Assembly: GCA_023408815.1 (NCBI GenBank)
Contig: JAEYJO010000022.1
Span: 1-55,223, forward strand
Reading direction: 5' to 3'
From: Bacillota bacterium
GTDB taxonomy: Bacteria > Bacillota > Clostridia > Lachnospirales > Lachnospiraceae
Length of the DNA stretch: 55,223 nucleotides
Shown here: in pieces, positions 8,671-17,061 of the stretch
Position numbering within the stretch: the stretch's first letter is position 1
Layout of the letters: each line of letters opens with the position of its first letter
Position numbers and translations under genes: made by a program
The notes under the pieces: generated by a model
Databases searched by the model: none
What the model saw: only the letters and a program-made list of their open reading frames with translations
Told to the model about the DNA's origin: nothing

Positions 8671-9519
8671 TCACCCTTTTACAGCACCGCTTACTGCTTC
8701 TACATAGTTTTTCTGGCATATTATAAATACAATGATGACTGGTACGATAGAAATGATCGTTCCGGCTGCTATATATCCAAATTTATAGTTAAAGGAACCG
8801 TTCAGATATTGCAATGCAGTTGCCAGAGGGTACTTTTGCGGATCCTGCAATACGATGATCGGCCAGAGGAACTCATTCCATTTACTGATAAAATCAAAAA
8901 TCACAACGGTAGAGACCGAAGGCAGGATTCCAGGCATCATAATCTTCCACCAGATACGTATTTCTCCGGCACCGTCAATGCGCGCCGCTTCTATCAATTC
9001 TTTTGGAATAGCCATATAGGACTGCCGTAAAAGAATAATGCTGAATACCTTAACGGCTCCCGGCAGAACCGCTCCGGCGTAGGTATTCAAAAGATGTACC
9101 TTAGCGATTATCAGATAATTGATAATCATTCCTGCAGCTGCGGGTATGATCATGGAAATCAATAAAGCCCCCATAATAAACTTTTTGCCCTTAAAGTCCA
9201 TACATGCCAGCGCATAAGCACAAAGCGCCGAAAAAATAACATCCAATGTAATCGACGAGCAGGTAATAATCAGTGTGTTCATAATATATCTGGGGATGTT
9301 CATGAACTCTATTACTCCTGCATAATTCGCAATCGTCGGATTCGCAGGAATAAGGCTTAGATCATATATATTTTGTCCTGTTTTAAAAGAGGTGGATAGC
9401 ATCCATAAAAAAGGGCCTGCGCAAACAATAGCAAGCAAAATCAAGCCAAGGTAAATAAATACTTTTTTGGTAATCTTGTTTTTCTTTTTTGTAATAACGA
9501 GTTTACTCATCACCGTCAT
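8671..9519 (-). CDS. Carbohydrate ABC transporter permease (MalG/UgpE type)
   Basis: A 282-residue inner permease with six hydrophobic segments. The cytoplasmic EAA loop, EAARIDGAGEIRIWWKIMMPG, lies near residues 180-200 and is where the ATPase docks. The C-terminus has the usual length for MalG-type subunits. It overlaps the upstream permease gene by 4 bp, indicating coupled translation. Together with the binding protein and MalF-type partner it forms a sugar importer of the CUT1 class. No ATPase gene is present; CUT1 systems in Firmicutes often borrow a shared MsmK-type ATPase encoded elsewhere. Confidence 0.93.
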   Translation of the reverse strand: MTVMSKLVITKKKNKITKKVFIYLGLILLAIVCAGPFLWMLSTSFKTGQNIYDLSLIPANPTIANYAGVIEFMNIPRYIMNTLIITCSSITLDVIFSALCAYALACMDFKGKKFIMGALLISMIIPAAAGMIINYLIIAKVHLLNTYAGAVLPGAVKVFSIILLRQSYMAIPKELIEAARIDGAGEIRIWWKIMMPGILPSVSTVVIFDFISKWNEFLWPIIVLQDPQKYPLATALQYLNGSFNYKFGYIAAGTIISIVPVIIVFIICQKNYVEAVSGAVKG

Positions 9520-10388
9520 ACCCCCTCTCCCTTTTTCCCATATACAAATACAACAATACTTAAAATTGTTGTGATCACTGCCTGTACTGCACCGATTGCG
9601 GCTGCATACCCGAATTCGAAGTCCTGAAATGCTTTTACATAAGAATAATAGTTAATAACATTGGTAGCATCATTTGGTCCTCCTTTTGTCAGCACATAGA
9701 CCACATCAAATACGCCCACCGCAGAAATAACCGAATTCAAAGAACAGAACCAGATATAAGGTTTCAGCATAGGTATCTTAATCTTGATCAATGCCTGCAA
9801 GCTGCCTGCTCCGTCTACCCAGGATGCCTCTTCCAATTCTTTTGGTACAGACTGCAGCCCTCCCAGATAAAGCATCATATAGTAGCCAAGCCCCTGCCAG
9901 ATTGTAATAAACATAATGCAGAGCATAGCGGTTTTTGTACTTGCCAGAAATCCTAACGGCTTCGCAATGGCACCCATTTTCATCAATAGCGTATTTATGG
10001 CTCCATTGGAGTCAAACAAAAATCCCCACATGATGGAAACGGCTACCATAGAGGTAACAACGGGAATATAGAACAGCGTACGGAATAATGCAATACCGAA
10101 CAGTTTCCTGTTTACCAGCAATGCCAGCAGGATAGATAGAATCTGAATCACCGGTACAATCACTACAAACAGTATGGAATTAAATAAGGCTTTACGGAAT
10201 TCCTGATCTCCAAACAGCTTTATAAAATTGTCCAATCCCGTGAATTCTGTTTTTCCTAACACCGAGTAGTCAAAAAACATTAATGGAAGACTTCCGATAA
10301 TAGGGACAAATACAAAAAGGATCAATAAGAACAACGCTGGTGCCATAAATAAATAGGCCTTTATAGTCTGTCTGTTCTTTTTTTTCAT
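9516..10388 (-). CDS. Carbohydrate ABC transporter permease (MalF/UgpA type)
   Basis: A 290-residue permease with about six membrane spans and the EAA loop EEASWVDGAGSLQALIKIKIP. The N-terminus AYLFMAPALFLLILFVFVPIIGS is typical of UgpA/MsmF proteins. A TAAGGAGG ribosome site sits just upstream of ATG 10388. It partners the following MalG-type gene and the preceding binding-protein gene. The 58-bp gap to the binding-protein gene holds a strong hairpin that could set their expression ratio. Confidence 0.93.
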   Translation of the reverse strand: MKKKNRQTIKAYLFMAPALFLLILFVFVPIIGSLPLMFFDYSVLGKTEFTGLDNFIKLFGDQEFRKALFNSILFVVIVPVIQILSILLALLVNRKLFGIALFRTLFYIPVVTSMVAVSIMWGFLFDSNGAINTLLMKMGAIAKPLGFLASTKTAMLCIMFITIWQGLGYYMMLYLGGLQSVPKELEEASWVDGAGSLQALIKIKIPMLKPYIWFCSLNSVISAVGVFDVVYVLTKGGPNDATNVINYYSYVKAFQDFEFGYAAAIGAVQAVITTILSIVVFVYGKKGEGV

Positions 10389-10408
10389 TTTAAACCTCCT
10401 TAGGTCAG

Positions 10409-10438
10409 AGACTGCTCCGGCATATAACCGAAGCAGTC
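10409..10438 (-). promoter_or_regulatory. Intercistronic hairpin between binding-protein and permease genes
   Basis: Arms AGACTGCTTCGG and CCGGAGCAGTCT pair with about 11 of 12 bases on the minus strand across a short loop. Only three T residues follow, so it is a poor full terminator. Such hairpins after binding-protein genes often stabilise the upstream message or reduce read-through, giving excess binding protein over permease. Confidence 0.6.
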
Positions 10439-10446
10439 TTTAACTT

Positions 10447-11781
10447 TTATTTCAATTCAGAGTTGACTAACTGCTCTGCATTGTCAAGAGCTCCCTGTAT
10501 ATCATTTCCTCCAATGATTGCAGCTTCATACGCTTTATTGACATCTGCCTGAATATCTCCCTGGCCCTCAACTCCCAGCGAATAATCCTTTGATGTATCG
10601 CTAAGCTGTGCGGACATCGCTCTTGCCTGTCCTTCCAGAGTCTCCGTATCAGATGTAAAATAGGAATCTGCTGCTGCGGCTGTTGTAGACGGGAATATGG
10701 CAACCTCTTTACAAAATGCCAGCTGATTTGCATCGTTGGTGATCCATGCAGCAAATTTGATTGCTTCCTCATGATTCTTGCTCGCTTCTGGTACCACTAT
10801 GTTCATTAAGGCATTTCTGCTGAGCTTTTCCGATCCCGTAAGAGGTGATGCGATTGCAATTTTCTCATAGACATCGGGTGCCTCGTCCTTGATTCTGGAA
10901 AGAGAAGATCCTGAGGAGCTGATAATAGCAAGCTTGCCTGTTTCAAACAGCTTCAGCTCTTCATCCCATTTACCCCAGTTGTTATTGGCAAGAACACCTT
11001 CTTTGGTATATTCCTGGAACGCTGCAAGCAAATCAGCAGTCTGCTGGGTATTAAATGCTGCGGCAGTATTGTCTTCATTCAATATCGGAATTCCTTCTTC
11101 AAACAACATGTTGAATAATTCCGGAGGATTATATAAATAAGCACCCGTGGCATCCTTCATCTGTTTTGCAAGTTGATTTGCCTCTTCATAGGTGGTCGGT
11201 ATCTCTGTAATTCCGGCCTGTTCGAACAATTCTGTGTTGTAGAACATTATATTAGGTGATGCATACCAGGGAAATGCATATGCCGACTCCCCAAGCTGTG
11301 TGGACTCATAAAGGCTTGGGATATAAATGCTCCTTTGTTCCTCTGTCGCTTCTGCATTTAAATCTACCAGTGCACCTTTTCCAGCTAAAGTCAGCGCCAT
11401 CTGCGTATTCAGGTTTACAACATCCGGGGAGCTTCCGCCGGCTGCCGAAGTAACAAGCTTTTCTTGAATGGATTCATAGGGAAGATCTACCCATTTTACT
11501 GTTACACCTGGGTTTTCTTCTTGATACTGGGCTATCAGTCCGTTAAAGAAATCCGTAAAAGTCGGTTGCAGTGATATCGTCCAGAATTCAATTTCCACGG
11601 GATCGACTGCCGCTACCTCTGTACCTGCAGATTCGTCCGTTACACCCTGCTCATCTGCTGCAACCTGCGTATCCCCTTCCCCTTGTGTGTCGGCTGCAGT
11701 GCTGCTGTTGCCGCATCCGGTAAGCATAACGCTTGCTGCAAACACAGCAGCGAGTAATACATTAACTAGTTTCCTTTTCAT
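10447..11781 (-). CDS. Sugar ABC transporter substrate-binding lipoprotein
   Basis: A 444-residue type-1 solute-binding protein. The signal peptide ends in lipobox LTGC with Cys23 as the lipidation site, followed by an acidic, low-complexity linker to about residue 60. The mature domain starts with IEFWTISLQPTFTDF and carries the typical SPDVVNLNTQMA and FPWYASPNIMFYN segments of CUT1 sugar-binding proteins. It is anchored outside the membrane and delivers sugar to the two permeases encoded next. An AAGGAGG ribosome site precedes ATG 11781. The ligand is probably an N-acetylhexosamine-containing oligosaccharide given the GH20 gene upstream, but this is contextual. Confidence 0.93.
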   Translation of the reverse strand: MKRKLVNVLLAAVFAASVMLTGCGNSSTAADTQGEGDTQVAADEQGVTDESAGTEVAAVDPVEIEFWTISLQPTFTDFFNGLIAQYQEENPGVTVKWVDLPYESIQEKLVTSAAGGSSPDVVNLNTQMALTLAGKGALVDLNAEATEEQRSIYIPSLYESTQLGESAYAFPWYASPNIMFYNTELFEQAGITEIPTTYEEANQLAKQMKDATGAYLYNPPELFNMLFEEGIPILNEDNTAAAFNTQQTADLLAAFQEYTKEGVLANNNWGKWDEELKLFETGKLAIISSSGSSLSRIKDEAPDVYEKIAIASPLTGSEKLSRNALMNIVVPEASKNHEEAIKFAAWITNDANQLAFCKEVAIFPSTTAAAADSYFTSDTETLEGQARAMSAQLSDTSKDYSLGVEGQGDIQADVNKAYEAAIIGGNDIQGALDNAEQLVNSELK

Positions 11782-11809
11782 ATTCGTTCCTCCTTTTTTA
11801 TTTTTACAA

Positions 11810-11825
11810 ACGGACTAATGTCCGT
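11810..11825. promoter_or_regulatory. Small hairpin between hexosaminidase and binding-protein genes
   Basis: ACGGAC and GTCCGT pair around a 4-base loop, in the 48-bp gap before the binding-protein ribosome site. It is too short for a confident terminator. It may mark an RNA processing site. Confidence 0.35.
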
Positions 11826-11829
11826 ATTG

Positions 11830-13680
11830 TTAACCAATAACTGCCGGGCTGACTATATCACTCCATAGATTATAATTCAGAGTTGCCAGTTGATTATCTT
11901 CGAAATAATGGAAAGGGAGATTTTCTTCCTGCAATTCTTCCACTATTTTTAAATCACCATTTATATAAGATGAAATTCTTTCAGCCGATTCCCTCAGACG
12001 CTGTTTTAATCCCCCGATTCGCTGTGACTGAATTTCAAATCCGAAAGTCTTATTCTCAAGATACCATTGTTCCCTAAATGCGTTATAAAAAATATCCAGC
12101 TTTTCGGTAATCTGAGGAATTTCAGCTTCCGCTATTTCCTTTAAAGCCGTTATATCCTTTTCGCAGTATGCTCTCCTCAGCCGAATGCCTAAATCCACTT
12201 TTTGCTGCAATACGTCGCATAATACCTTCTGTGTTTCAAAAAGATAAATGAAATCACTATCTTGCCGTAAATCAATGCAAGTCTCCAGCTTCTTTGCTAT
12301 TTTATCAAAATAGTCCTTTTCCAACTGTTCTGCCACGGAATCGAAAGTACCTATCAAAGGATCGTTGTATAAAAAATACTTGCTCGCATTATTATGTTTT
12401 CCGGAAGTATCAGAAAACGGATTCGTACAATCTATTAACATGAATTCTTCCCATTTCATCCCTGTAAGCATCCGGAATACCGTATTTGTTATTTTTGATT
12501 CGTACGCCATATTAGCATCGGCAAATAACGCCGGCAGATTGGAAAACTGGCTCGCTTCCGCCCCGTTATCTCCCCAACCGGTAATCACCACGGAATCCAC
12601 ACGGTTCTTCTTGCAGGCATTCAGTGCCGCTTCACCGCTTTCCATACTATACCTGTTATGAGGTGCAAAACCAGTCCACTTCCATGCTCCCGCCGCGAAT
12701 CCGATGCTATCCGTTAACTGAAGGTGCTGCCTGAGCATTTCATCATAGCGTTTTTCATCACAGGAATAATAATCCCAGTAAACAATCTCCAGCCCTTTCG
12801 GAATGATGACTTTTTCAGCGAGCTTTTTATCTGCCTTATAATATTCCCCGCCAAACGCCAGCCTGAAAAACATATCGCTCCACATCTGAGGCCGCAAGCC
12901 GTACTTTTCACAAATTGCAGTAACTCTTTTTAAATGATCATACATGATCTCAAATCGGTTTTTATATCCATGGAAATCCAGATATTTTCCAAGCCCTACC
13001 ATGTGTGCCTCATCCATTCCGATATTAATTTTATCGGAAGAAAAGCAGTCTGCTATTGTTTTTATATAATGATCCAGAAACTCGTATGTACGCTCGCTGT
13101 CTGCTAATAAAATATCGTCTGTATCTATCATCTTCTGGTATTCTTCATATCTTTTAATCTGATTAAAGTGGGCGAGCGTTTGAACATACGGCCTGATTTC
13201 CATTCCATATTCCGCCGCATAGGCCGAAATTTCCTTTATTTCCTCCGGCTTGAAAGCCCCTCTCATATATCCCAGATAAGGCTCTTCCAATACCTTTATG
13301 GTATCTTCTATATAAAGCCCCAGAAAATCATATCCGAGCAGTGCCAGAAAAGACACGAGCCTTTTTAATGTGCTCATTGCGGGAACCGCATTTCTGGAGC
13401 AATCCAGCATATAACCGAAATCACCAAACTGTTTTCTCTCTTCCAGTTCCAGACTGCCATCTGCCTGAGCCGCAGCCATGATCGCTCTTCCAAGATCCGG
13501 CAGCTTTGCATATTCCACTGTTAAAGCCCCTTTTTCTTTGCGTAAAAAGTAACCTTTATTCTCACCCTCGTAAGCTGCCAGCGTATATTCACATGCATCA
13601 GGACTGTTTTGCAAAAAGAAATTGGCTTTCTCAACAATCGGCTTAAGCTTCTCCGGTAAATCAAAAGTTCTTATTTTCAT
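11830..13680 (-). CDS. GH20-type beta-N-acetylhexosaminidase
   Basis: A 616-residue protein whose central barrel fits glycoside hydrolase family 20. The diagnostic Asp-Glu pair lies in NIGMDEAH (Asp223, Glu224): Asp stabilises the substrate acetamido group and Glu is the acid. It should release terminal GlcNAc or GalNAc. No signal peptide is visible, so it probably acts on imported oligosaccharide, as in streptococcal GH20C-type enzymes. The C-terminal 200 residues are helical. Start 13680 is chosen because GGAGGAATCCCG precedes it; the open frame runs upstream to 13713 without a ribosome site. It is the first gene of the amino-sugar operon, with a promoter 42 bp upstream. Confidence 0.88.
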   Translation of the reverse strand: MKIRTFDLPEKLKPIVEKANFFLQNSPDACEYTLAAYEGENKGYFLRKEKGALTVEYAKLPDLGRAIMAAAQADGSLELEERKQFGDFGYMLDCSRNAVPAMSTLKRLVSFLALLGYDFLGLYIEDTIKVLEEPYLGYMRGAFKPEEIKEISAYAAEYGMEIRPYVQTLAHFNQIKRYEEYQKMIDTDDILLADSERTYEFLDHYIKTIADCFSSDKINIGMDEAHMVGLGKYLDFHGYKNRFEIMYDHLKRVTAICEKYGLRPQMWSDMFFRLAFGGEYYKADKKLAEKVIIPKGLEIVYWDYYSCDEKRYDEMLRQHLQLTDSIGFAAGAWKWTGFAPHNRYSMESGEAALNACKKNRVDSVVITGWGDNGAEASQFSNLPALFADANMAYESKITNTVFRMLTGMKWEEFMLIDCTNPFSDTSGKHNNASKYFLYNDPLIGTFDSVAEQLEKDYFDKIAKKLETCIDLRQDSDFIYLFETQKVLCDVLQQKVDLGIRLRRAYCEKDITALKEIAEAEIPQITEKLDIFYNAFREQWYLENKTFGFEIQSQRIGGLKQRLRESAERISSYINGDLKIVEELQEENLPFHYFEDNQLATLNYNLWSDIVSPAVIG

Positions 13681-13721
13681 TCGGGATTCCTCCTTCCGTC
13701 GTTTTCTTTGCAATTGACTGC

Positions 13722-13750
13722 ATTATATCAATACCTCCGGCGAGTTTCAA
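13722..13750 (-). promoter_or_regulatory. Sigma-A promoter of the amino-sugar operon
   Basis: On the minus strand, -35 TTGAAA (13745-13750) and -10 TATAAT (13722-13727) are separated by exactly 17 bp. Transcription would start about 35 bp before the hexosaminidase start codon. Confidence 0.75.
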
Positions 13751-13768
13751 GAAATCGGACCTTTTTGG

Positions 13769-13803
13769 AAAGTACAATCATAAAAATCCCGGTTTGGTAC
13801 TTT
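13769..13803. promoter_or_regulatory. Candidate operator between divergent promoters
   Basis: Arms AAAGTAC (13769-13775) and GTACTTT (13797-13803) form an inverted repeat between the hexosaminidase and nagB promoters. The nearby RpiR regulator is the natural candidate to bind it. The spacing of 21 bp is compatible with a dimer of dimers but has not been tested. Confidence 0.4.
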
Positions 13804-13836
13804 TTTATGAAACTTCTTCCTAAATCAGGCCGTTCA

Positions 13837-13865
13837 TTGTCTATCAAAAATAAAATCATTATAAT
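13837..13865 (+). promoter_or_regulatory. Sigma-A promoter of nagB
   Basis: -35 TTGTCT (13837-13842) and -10 TATAAT (13860-13865) are separated by 17 bp, 34 bp upstream of the nagB start codon. Confidence 0.75.
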
Positions 13866-13899
13866 AAAAGCAGTAAAAGATACAGAAAGGAAAATTAAC

Positions 13900-14652
13900 A
13901 TGAAAAACATCAGAATTTATAAAGAAAAGGATTACGAATCAGTCAGCAGAAAGGCTGCAAATCTCATATCGGCACAAGTCATTTCGAAGCCGGACAGCAT
14001 TTTAGGACTTGCTACCGGAACTTCCCCGCTGGGAGCCTATCATCAACTGGCCGAATGGTGTACAAAGAAAGATGTGGATTTCTCAAGGATTATTTCCGTT
14101 AATCTGGATGAATATGTAGGTCTTTCACCTGACAACAGTGAAAGCTATCATTATTTTATGGAAAAAAATTTCTTCTCGAAGATAAATATCGCTATGGAAA
14201 ATACGCATGTTCCCAACGGTCATGTCTCCGATCTGGAAGAAGCATGCAAATCTTACGATTCTCTGATCCAGGACCTGGGCGGCATCGATCTTCAGCTTCT
14301 AGGCATAGGCAGCAATGGGCATATCGGCTTCAATGAACCCGGAAAAAGCTTTCTGCTGGATACACATATCGTGCAGCTGACAGACAGTACAATCAAAGCA
14401 AATTCCCGCTTGTTCTCCAGAATAGACGACGTTCCGCGCAGGGCTATCACCATGGGCATCCGGAATATTTTTCAGGCGGCTAAGATTGTCCTGATCGCCA
14501 CCGGTAAGGACAAAGCCGATGCTTTGTACCGTTCCTTCATAGAACCCGTCACTCCGGAGGTACCAGCTTCCATCCTTCAACTGCATACGAATCTGTCAAT
14601 CGTCGCCGATGAAGAAGCCCTTAAACGGATTCCCGGTGAATACTTCTATTAA
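13900..14652 (+). CDS. nagB: Glucosamine-6-phosphate deaminase NagB
   Basis: A 250-residue enzyme that converts glucosamine-6-phosphate to fructose-6-phosphate and ammonia, feeding amino sugars into glycolysis. The LGLATGTSPLGAY phosphate loop (about residues 36-48), the NLDEY motif with Asp70 and the GSNGHIGFNEP motif with active-site His141 are all intact. The start at 13900 is chosen from AGAAAGG ten bases upstream and a promoter whose -10 lies at 13860; the open frame extends to 13708 but would overlap that promoter. It is divergent from the hexosaminidase operon and monocistronic, ending at a strong terminator. Confidence 0.95.
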   Translation: MKNIRIYKEKDYESVSRKAANLISAQVISKPDSILGLATGTSPLGAYHQLAEWCTKKDVDFSRIISVNLDEYVGLSPDNSESYHYFMEKNFFSKINIAMENTHVPNGHVSDLEEACKSYDSLIQDLGGIDLQLLGIGSNGHIGFNEPGKSFLLDTHIVQLTDSTIKANSRLFSRIDDVPRRAITMGIRNIFQAAKIVLIATGKDKADALYRSFIEPVTPEVPASILQLHTNLSIVADEEALKRIPGEYFY

Positions 14653-14670
14653 TTTCCTGATACATCATAC

Positions 14671-14708
14671 AAAAAAGCGGTGCATCCCCTTCGATGCCTC
14701 CGCTTTTT
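14671..14708. terminator. Bidirectional terminator after nagB
   Basis: AAAAAAGCGG and CCGCTTTTTT flank inner arms GCATC/GATGC, giving a long stem with A/T tails on both sides. It can stop nagB on the plus strand and the ROK/RpiR operon on the minus strand. Confidence 0.85.
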
Positions 14709-14727
14709 TATTTATATTCTTCTATAC

Positions 14728-14776
14728 CATCGATTGACAAGGTCGTATCGAACATGTGTGACCTTGTCAATCGATG
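14728..14776. repeat. Perfect 17-bp inverted repeat beside the ROK stop codon
   Basis: CATCGATTGACAAGGTC (14728-14744) and its exact reverse complement (14760-14776) flank a 15-base loop. The right arm abuts the ROK stop codon. There is no T-run, so it is not a classic terminator; a regulator site, mRNA-stability stem or footprint of a small element are possible. Confidence 0.75.
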
Positions 14777-15733
14777 CTATCCCTGATTAAGTGTACAAAT
14801 ACAATTATATATAGCTCCAGCCAGACCTGCGTTATTCTTCAGCGCGGCCTGCCTGATTTCGAGATTCTCCCTGTATGCCGGCATGATTCTGTCTTTTATC
14901 TTAACAGACAGAGGATCGATAAAGCGTTCCTTCTGCATACTCACACCACCGCTTATTATAATCATCGACGGATTAAAAATATGTACAAGACTTACCAGCC
15001 CGTCTGCCACATAATCGATCCATTCCTCCACAGCCGCCTGCAGCTTTGCATTGCCTTTTTCCAGTTCTTCAAATATGGTTTTTCCGCTTACATTATCCGC
15101 AAATGTCTTAAGTTCTCCCTTTTTCATTCTTTCGTTTATCATTCTGACTAAGGCCGTTGTGGAAGCATACCGCTCGTAGCACCCTCTGTTGCCGCATGTG
15201 CATTCCGCTCCATCGGACTTGATAGAAAAGTGTCCCATTTCACCTGCTATTCCACGTGCTCCGGAAAGCAATTTTCCTCCCGTGATGATACCTCCGCCAA
15301 TCCCCGTACCAACCGTAATCACAATAACGTCTTCGGCTCCTCTTGCTGCCCCGATCCAGTATTCACCCAGAGCAGCGCAATTCGCATCATTTGCCACAGC
15401 GACCGGCAAGCGGAACAGCTCCTCCATTTCTTCTTTGATTCTACTGTCCTGCCAATTTTTAATATGTCCTGCGGTTCCACTCACGACCCCGGTTCTTGAA
15501 TCGATCTGTCCGGTAGCTGATATTCCGATCGCTTTCAGTTTGTCTCTATATTCCGGATGTTCCTCAATAAAAACTGCCGAAACCTTTTTTACTGTCTGTA
15601 ATATTGGTGTTTCATACTGATCGAAGTTAACGGATGCCGTATCCGATGCGAACAGTTCTCCTCTGCTGTTCATGATTCCCATTTTTACGGCTGTACCGCC
15701 TATATCAATTCCGAAATAAATTTCGTCACACAT
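14777..15733 (-). CDS. ROK family sugar kinase
   Basis: A 318-residue ROK protein. The N-terminal phosphate loop GIDIGGTAVKMG, the VANDANCAALGE active-site segment, the GTGIGGGII loop and the zinc motif CTCGNRGC are all present. It lacks an N-terminal winged helix, so it is a kinase rather than a repressor. ROK kinases phosphorylate glucose, GlcNAc, ManNAc or allose. In this cluster GlcNAc or ManNAc is most likely, which would feed NanE and NagB. Start 15733 is preferred because GGAGAAG precedes it; an in-frame ATG at 15760 overlaps the RpiR stop. It forms an operon with the RpiR gene upstream. Confidence 0.88.
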   Translation of the reverse strand: MCDEIYFGIDIGGTAVKMGIMNSRGELFASDTASVNFDQYETPILQTVKKVSAVFIEEHPEYRDKLKAIGISATGQIDSRTGVVSGTAGHIKNWQDSRIKEEMEELFRLPVAVANDANCAALGEYWIGAARGAEDVIVITVGTGIGGGIITGGKLLSGARGIAGEMGHFSIKSDGAECTCGNRGCYERYASTTALVRMINERMKKGELKTFADNVSGKTIFEELEKGNAKLQAAVEEWIDYVADGLVSLVHIFNPSMIIISGGVSMQKERFIDPLSVKIKDRIMPAYRENLEIRQAALKNNAGLAGAIYNCICTLNQG

Positions 15734-15749
15734 TTCACTTCTCCATTTC

Positions 15750-16565
15750 TTACGTATCATACCCTCTCAGTGCCGAAAGAGTATCGTGATATTTCATTAT
15801 TTTATTTTTGGCATCGTTCTCAAAATAGTAGGTATAAAAAACATCTACAAGAACCAGAATAGGAAATTGAGGCGATATCATCGTACCTCCATCCAGATTT
15901 TTCGCCGTCGCAACATATATTATTTCATCACAGTCATTTTGAAGCTCCATTTCCTGATCAGAGGTAATCATTACTACATATGCGCCTTTTGCCTTTGCCA
16001 TTCTGACCGCATCCAGTATGGCTTTTGTCTTTCCGCTTAAAGAAATGGCTATTACCATACAATTTTCATCCGTCACCGCCATCGACATCTGTATCATCTG
16101 CGAGTCGGTGACCGCCTGTATATTCATGCCGAGTCTCATAAATCTCAACTGAAATTCCTGTGCGGTATATCCGGAACTTCCCATCCCACAGACAATTACG
16201 CGGGGATGTACATTCATCATATCCGAAACACGTTTCACCTTTTCTTCATCCAGAATATGAAAGCCTTCTTCCAAAAGTCTAGTATAGGTATGTTTCACCT
16301 TTTTTGTCAATACACTTATATTTCTTTCATACAGGTCTTCCTGGAGTTCTTTTTCGTAAGCAAAAATAAACTCCCTATAACCCTTATAATTACATTTCTT
16401 CGCGAATCTCGATAAAGTAGCCTCCGAAATATAAAGCAGCTTTGATATATTTTTAGAAGAAAAGTTTATTACTTCATTATTATTTATAAAAAAATCTGCT
16501 ATACTTCTTTCTACTGCTGTCATATTTTCATAAACCAGCAGAATGTTCTGCTTAACACTATCCAT
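15750..16565 (-). CDS. RpiR/MurR family transcriptional regulator
   Basis: A 271-residue regulator with an N-terminal helix-turn-helix (about residues 1-75, including NISKLLYISEATLSRFAKKC) and a C-terminal SIS sugar-phosphate isomerase domain (about 115-250, with VCGMGSSGYTAQEF and VIAISLSGKTKAI). Such proteins sense phosphosugars. It probably controls the divergent hexosaminidase and nagB promoters and may respond to GlcNAc-6-P or ManNAc-6-P. Start 16565 is chosen because GGGAG lies eight bases upstream; an ATG six codons earlier has no ribosome site. A TATAAT -10 (16614-16619) lies upstream with only a weak -35. Confidence 0.88.
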   Translation of the reverse strand: MDSVKQNILLVYENMTAVERSIADFFINNNEVINFSSKNISKLLYISEATLSRFAKKCNYKGYREFIFAYEKELQEDLYERNISVLTKKVKHTYTRLLEEGFHILDEEKVKRVSDMMNVHPRVIVCGMGSSGYTAQEFQLRFMRLGMNIQAVTDSQMIQMSMAVTDENCMVIAISLSGKTKAILDAVRMAKAKGAYVVMITSDQEMELQNDCDEIIYVATAKNLDGGTMISPQFPILVLVDVFYTYYFENDAKNKIMKYHDTLSALRGYDT

Positions 16566-16672
16566 TAGTCTGCTCCCATTCATCGGTTAATCCGCTGTAA
16601 TCAATATTATTTTATTATACTTCATGGCAGAAATTATTACTACAGTATTATTCCTGCTTCCAGTGCCTTACT

Positions 16673-16828
16673 TTAATTATCAAGGCTTGTCTTTTTCTCG
16701 ATTTCAATCGTATCCCCTTCCTGGATATCTTCCGCAAACCATCTGCGTGCGATAGCAAGGAAAGAACCATCCTTATCCTTCTCACATGTTACAATTCGAT
16801 TCTCAATTTTTACTATTTTTAATTTCAT
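16673..16828 (-). CDS. Small DUF3006-like protein
   Basis: A 51-residue frame reading MKLKIVKIENRIVTCE at the start and ending in EGDTIEIEKKTSLDN. The pattern of a beta strand, an acidic turn, and a closing EGDxIEI strand resembles DUF3006 proteins, which are short and often lie near extracellular nucleases or housekeeping genes. The ribosome site GGATTGG is weak. It is monocistronic between the RpiR gene and lspA, on the minus strand. Function is unknown. Confidence 0.55.
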   Translation of the reverse strand: MKLKIVKIENRIVTCEKDKDGSFLAIARRWFAEDIQEGDTIEIEKKTSLDN

Positions 16829-16903
16829 TATTTTTTACCAATCCTTATATTTATTATTAGACAATAAAATAAATAATATCAAATAAATGCAATCTCTTCA
16901 ATG

Positions 16904-16932
16904 TTGATTTATAAAAGAAAAAATGTTATTCT
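16904..16932 (+). promoter_or_regulatory. Putative lspA leader promoter
   Basis: TTGATT (16904-16909) and TATTCT (16927-16932) are spaced by 17 bp. A transcript from here would start near 16940, just ahead of the hairpin in front of lspA. Confidence 0.45.
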
Positions 16933-16949
16933 AATTTAAGGATTTTATT

Positions 16950-16997
16950 GCTTCAGAAATTCACCCAGTTTCGGATTTCTGAGCTTTTTGTTTTTTA
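16950..16997 (+). terminator. Terminator-like hairpin in the lspA leader
   Basis: Arms TCAGAAAT (16953-16960) and ATTTCTGA (16975-16982), extended by GC pairs, are followed by CTTTTTGTTTTTT. No plus-strand gene lies upstream, so it either attenuates lspA or ends a short RNA. Confidence 0.55.
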
Positions 16998-17061
16998 TGA
17001 ACATAAATGATATGCGATTTTGTAATGTATATAAGATATGAAATTCTTTTATAGAAAGGAT

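Noticed and set aside
13708..13899. N-terminal extension of nagB
   Set aside because: It would run through the nagB promoter; the ATG at 13900 has a ribosome site and begins the known NagB homology.
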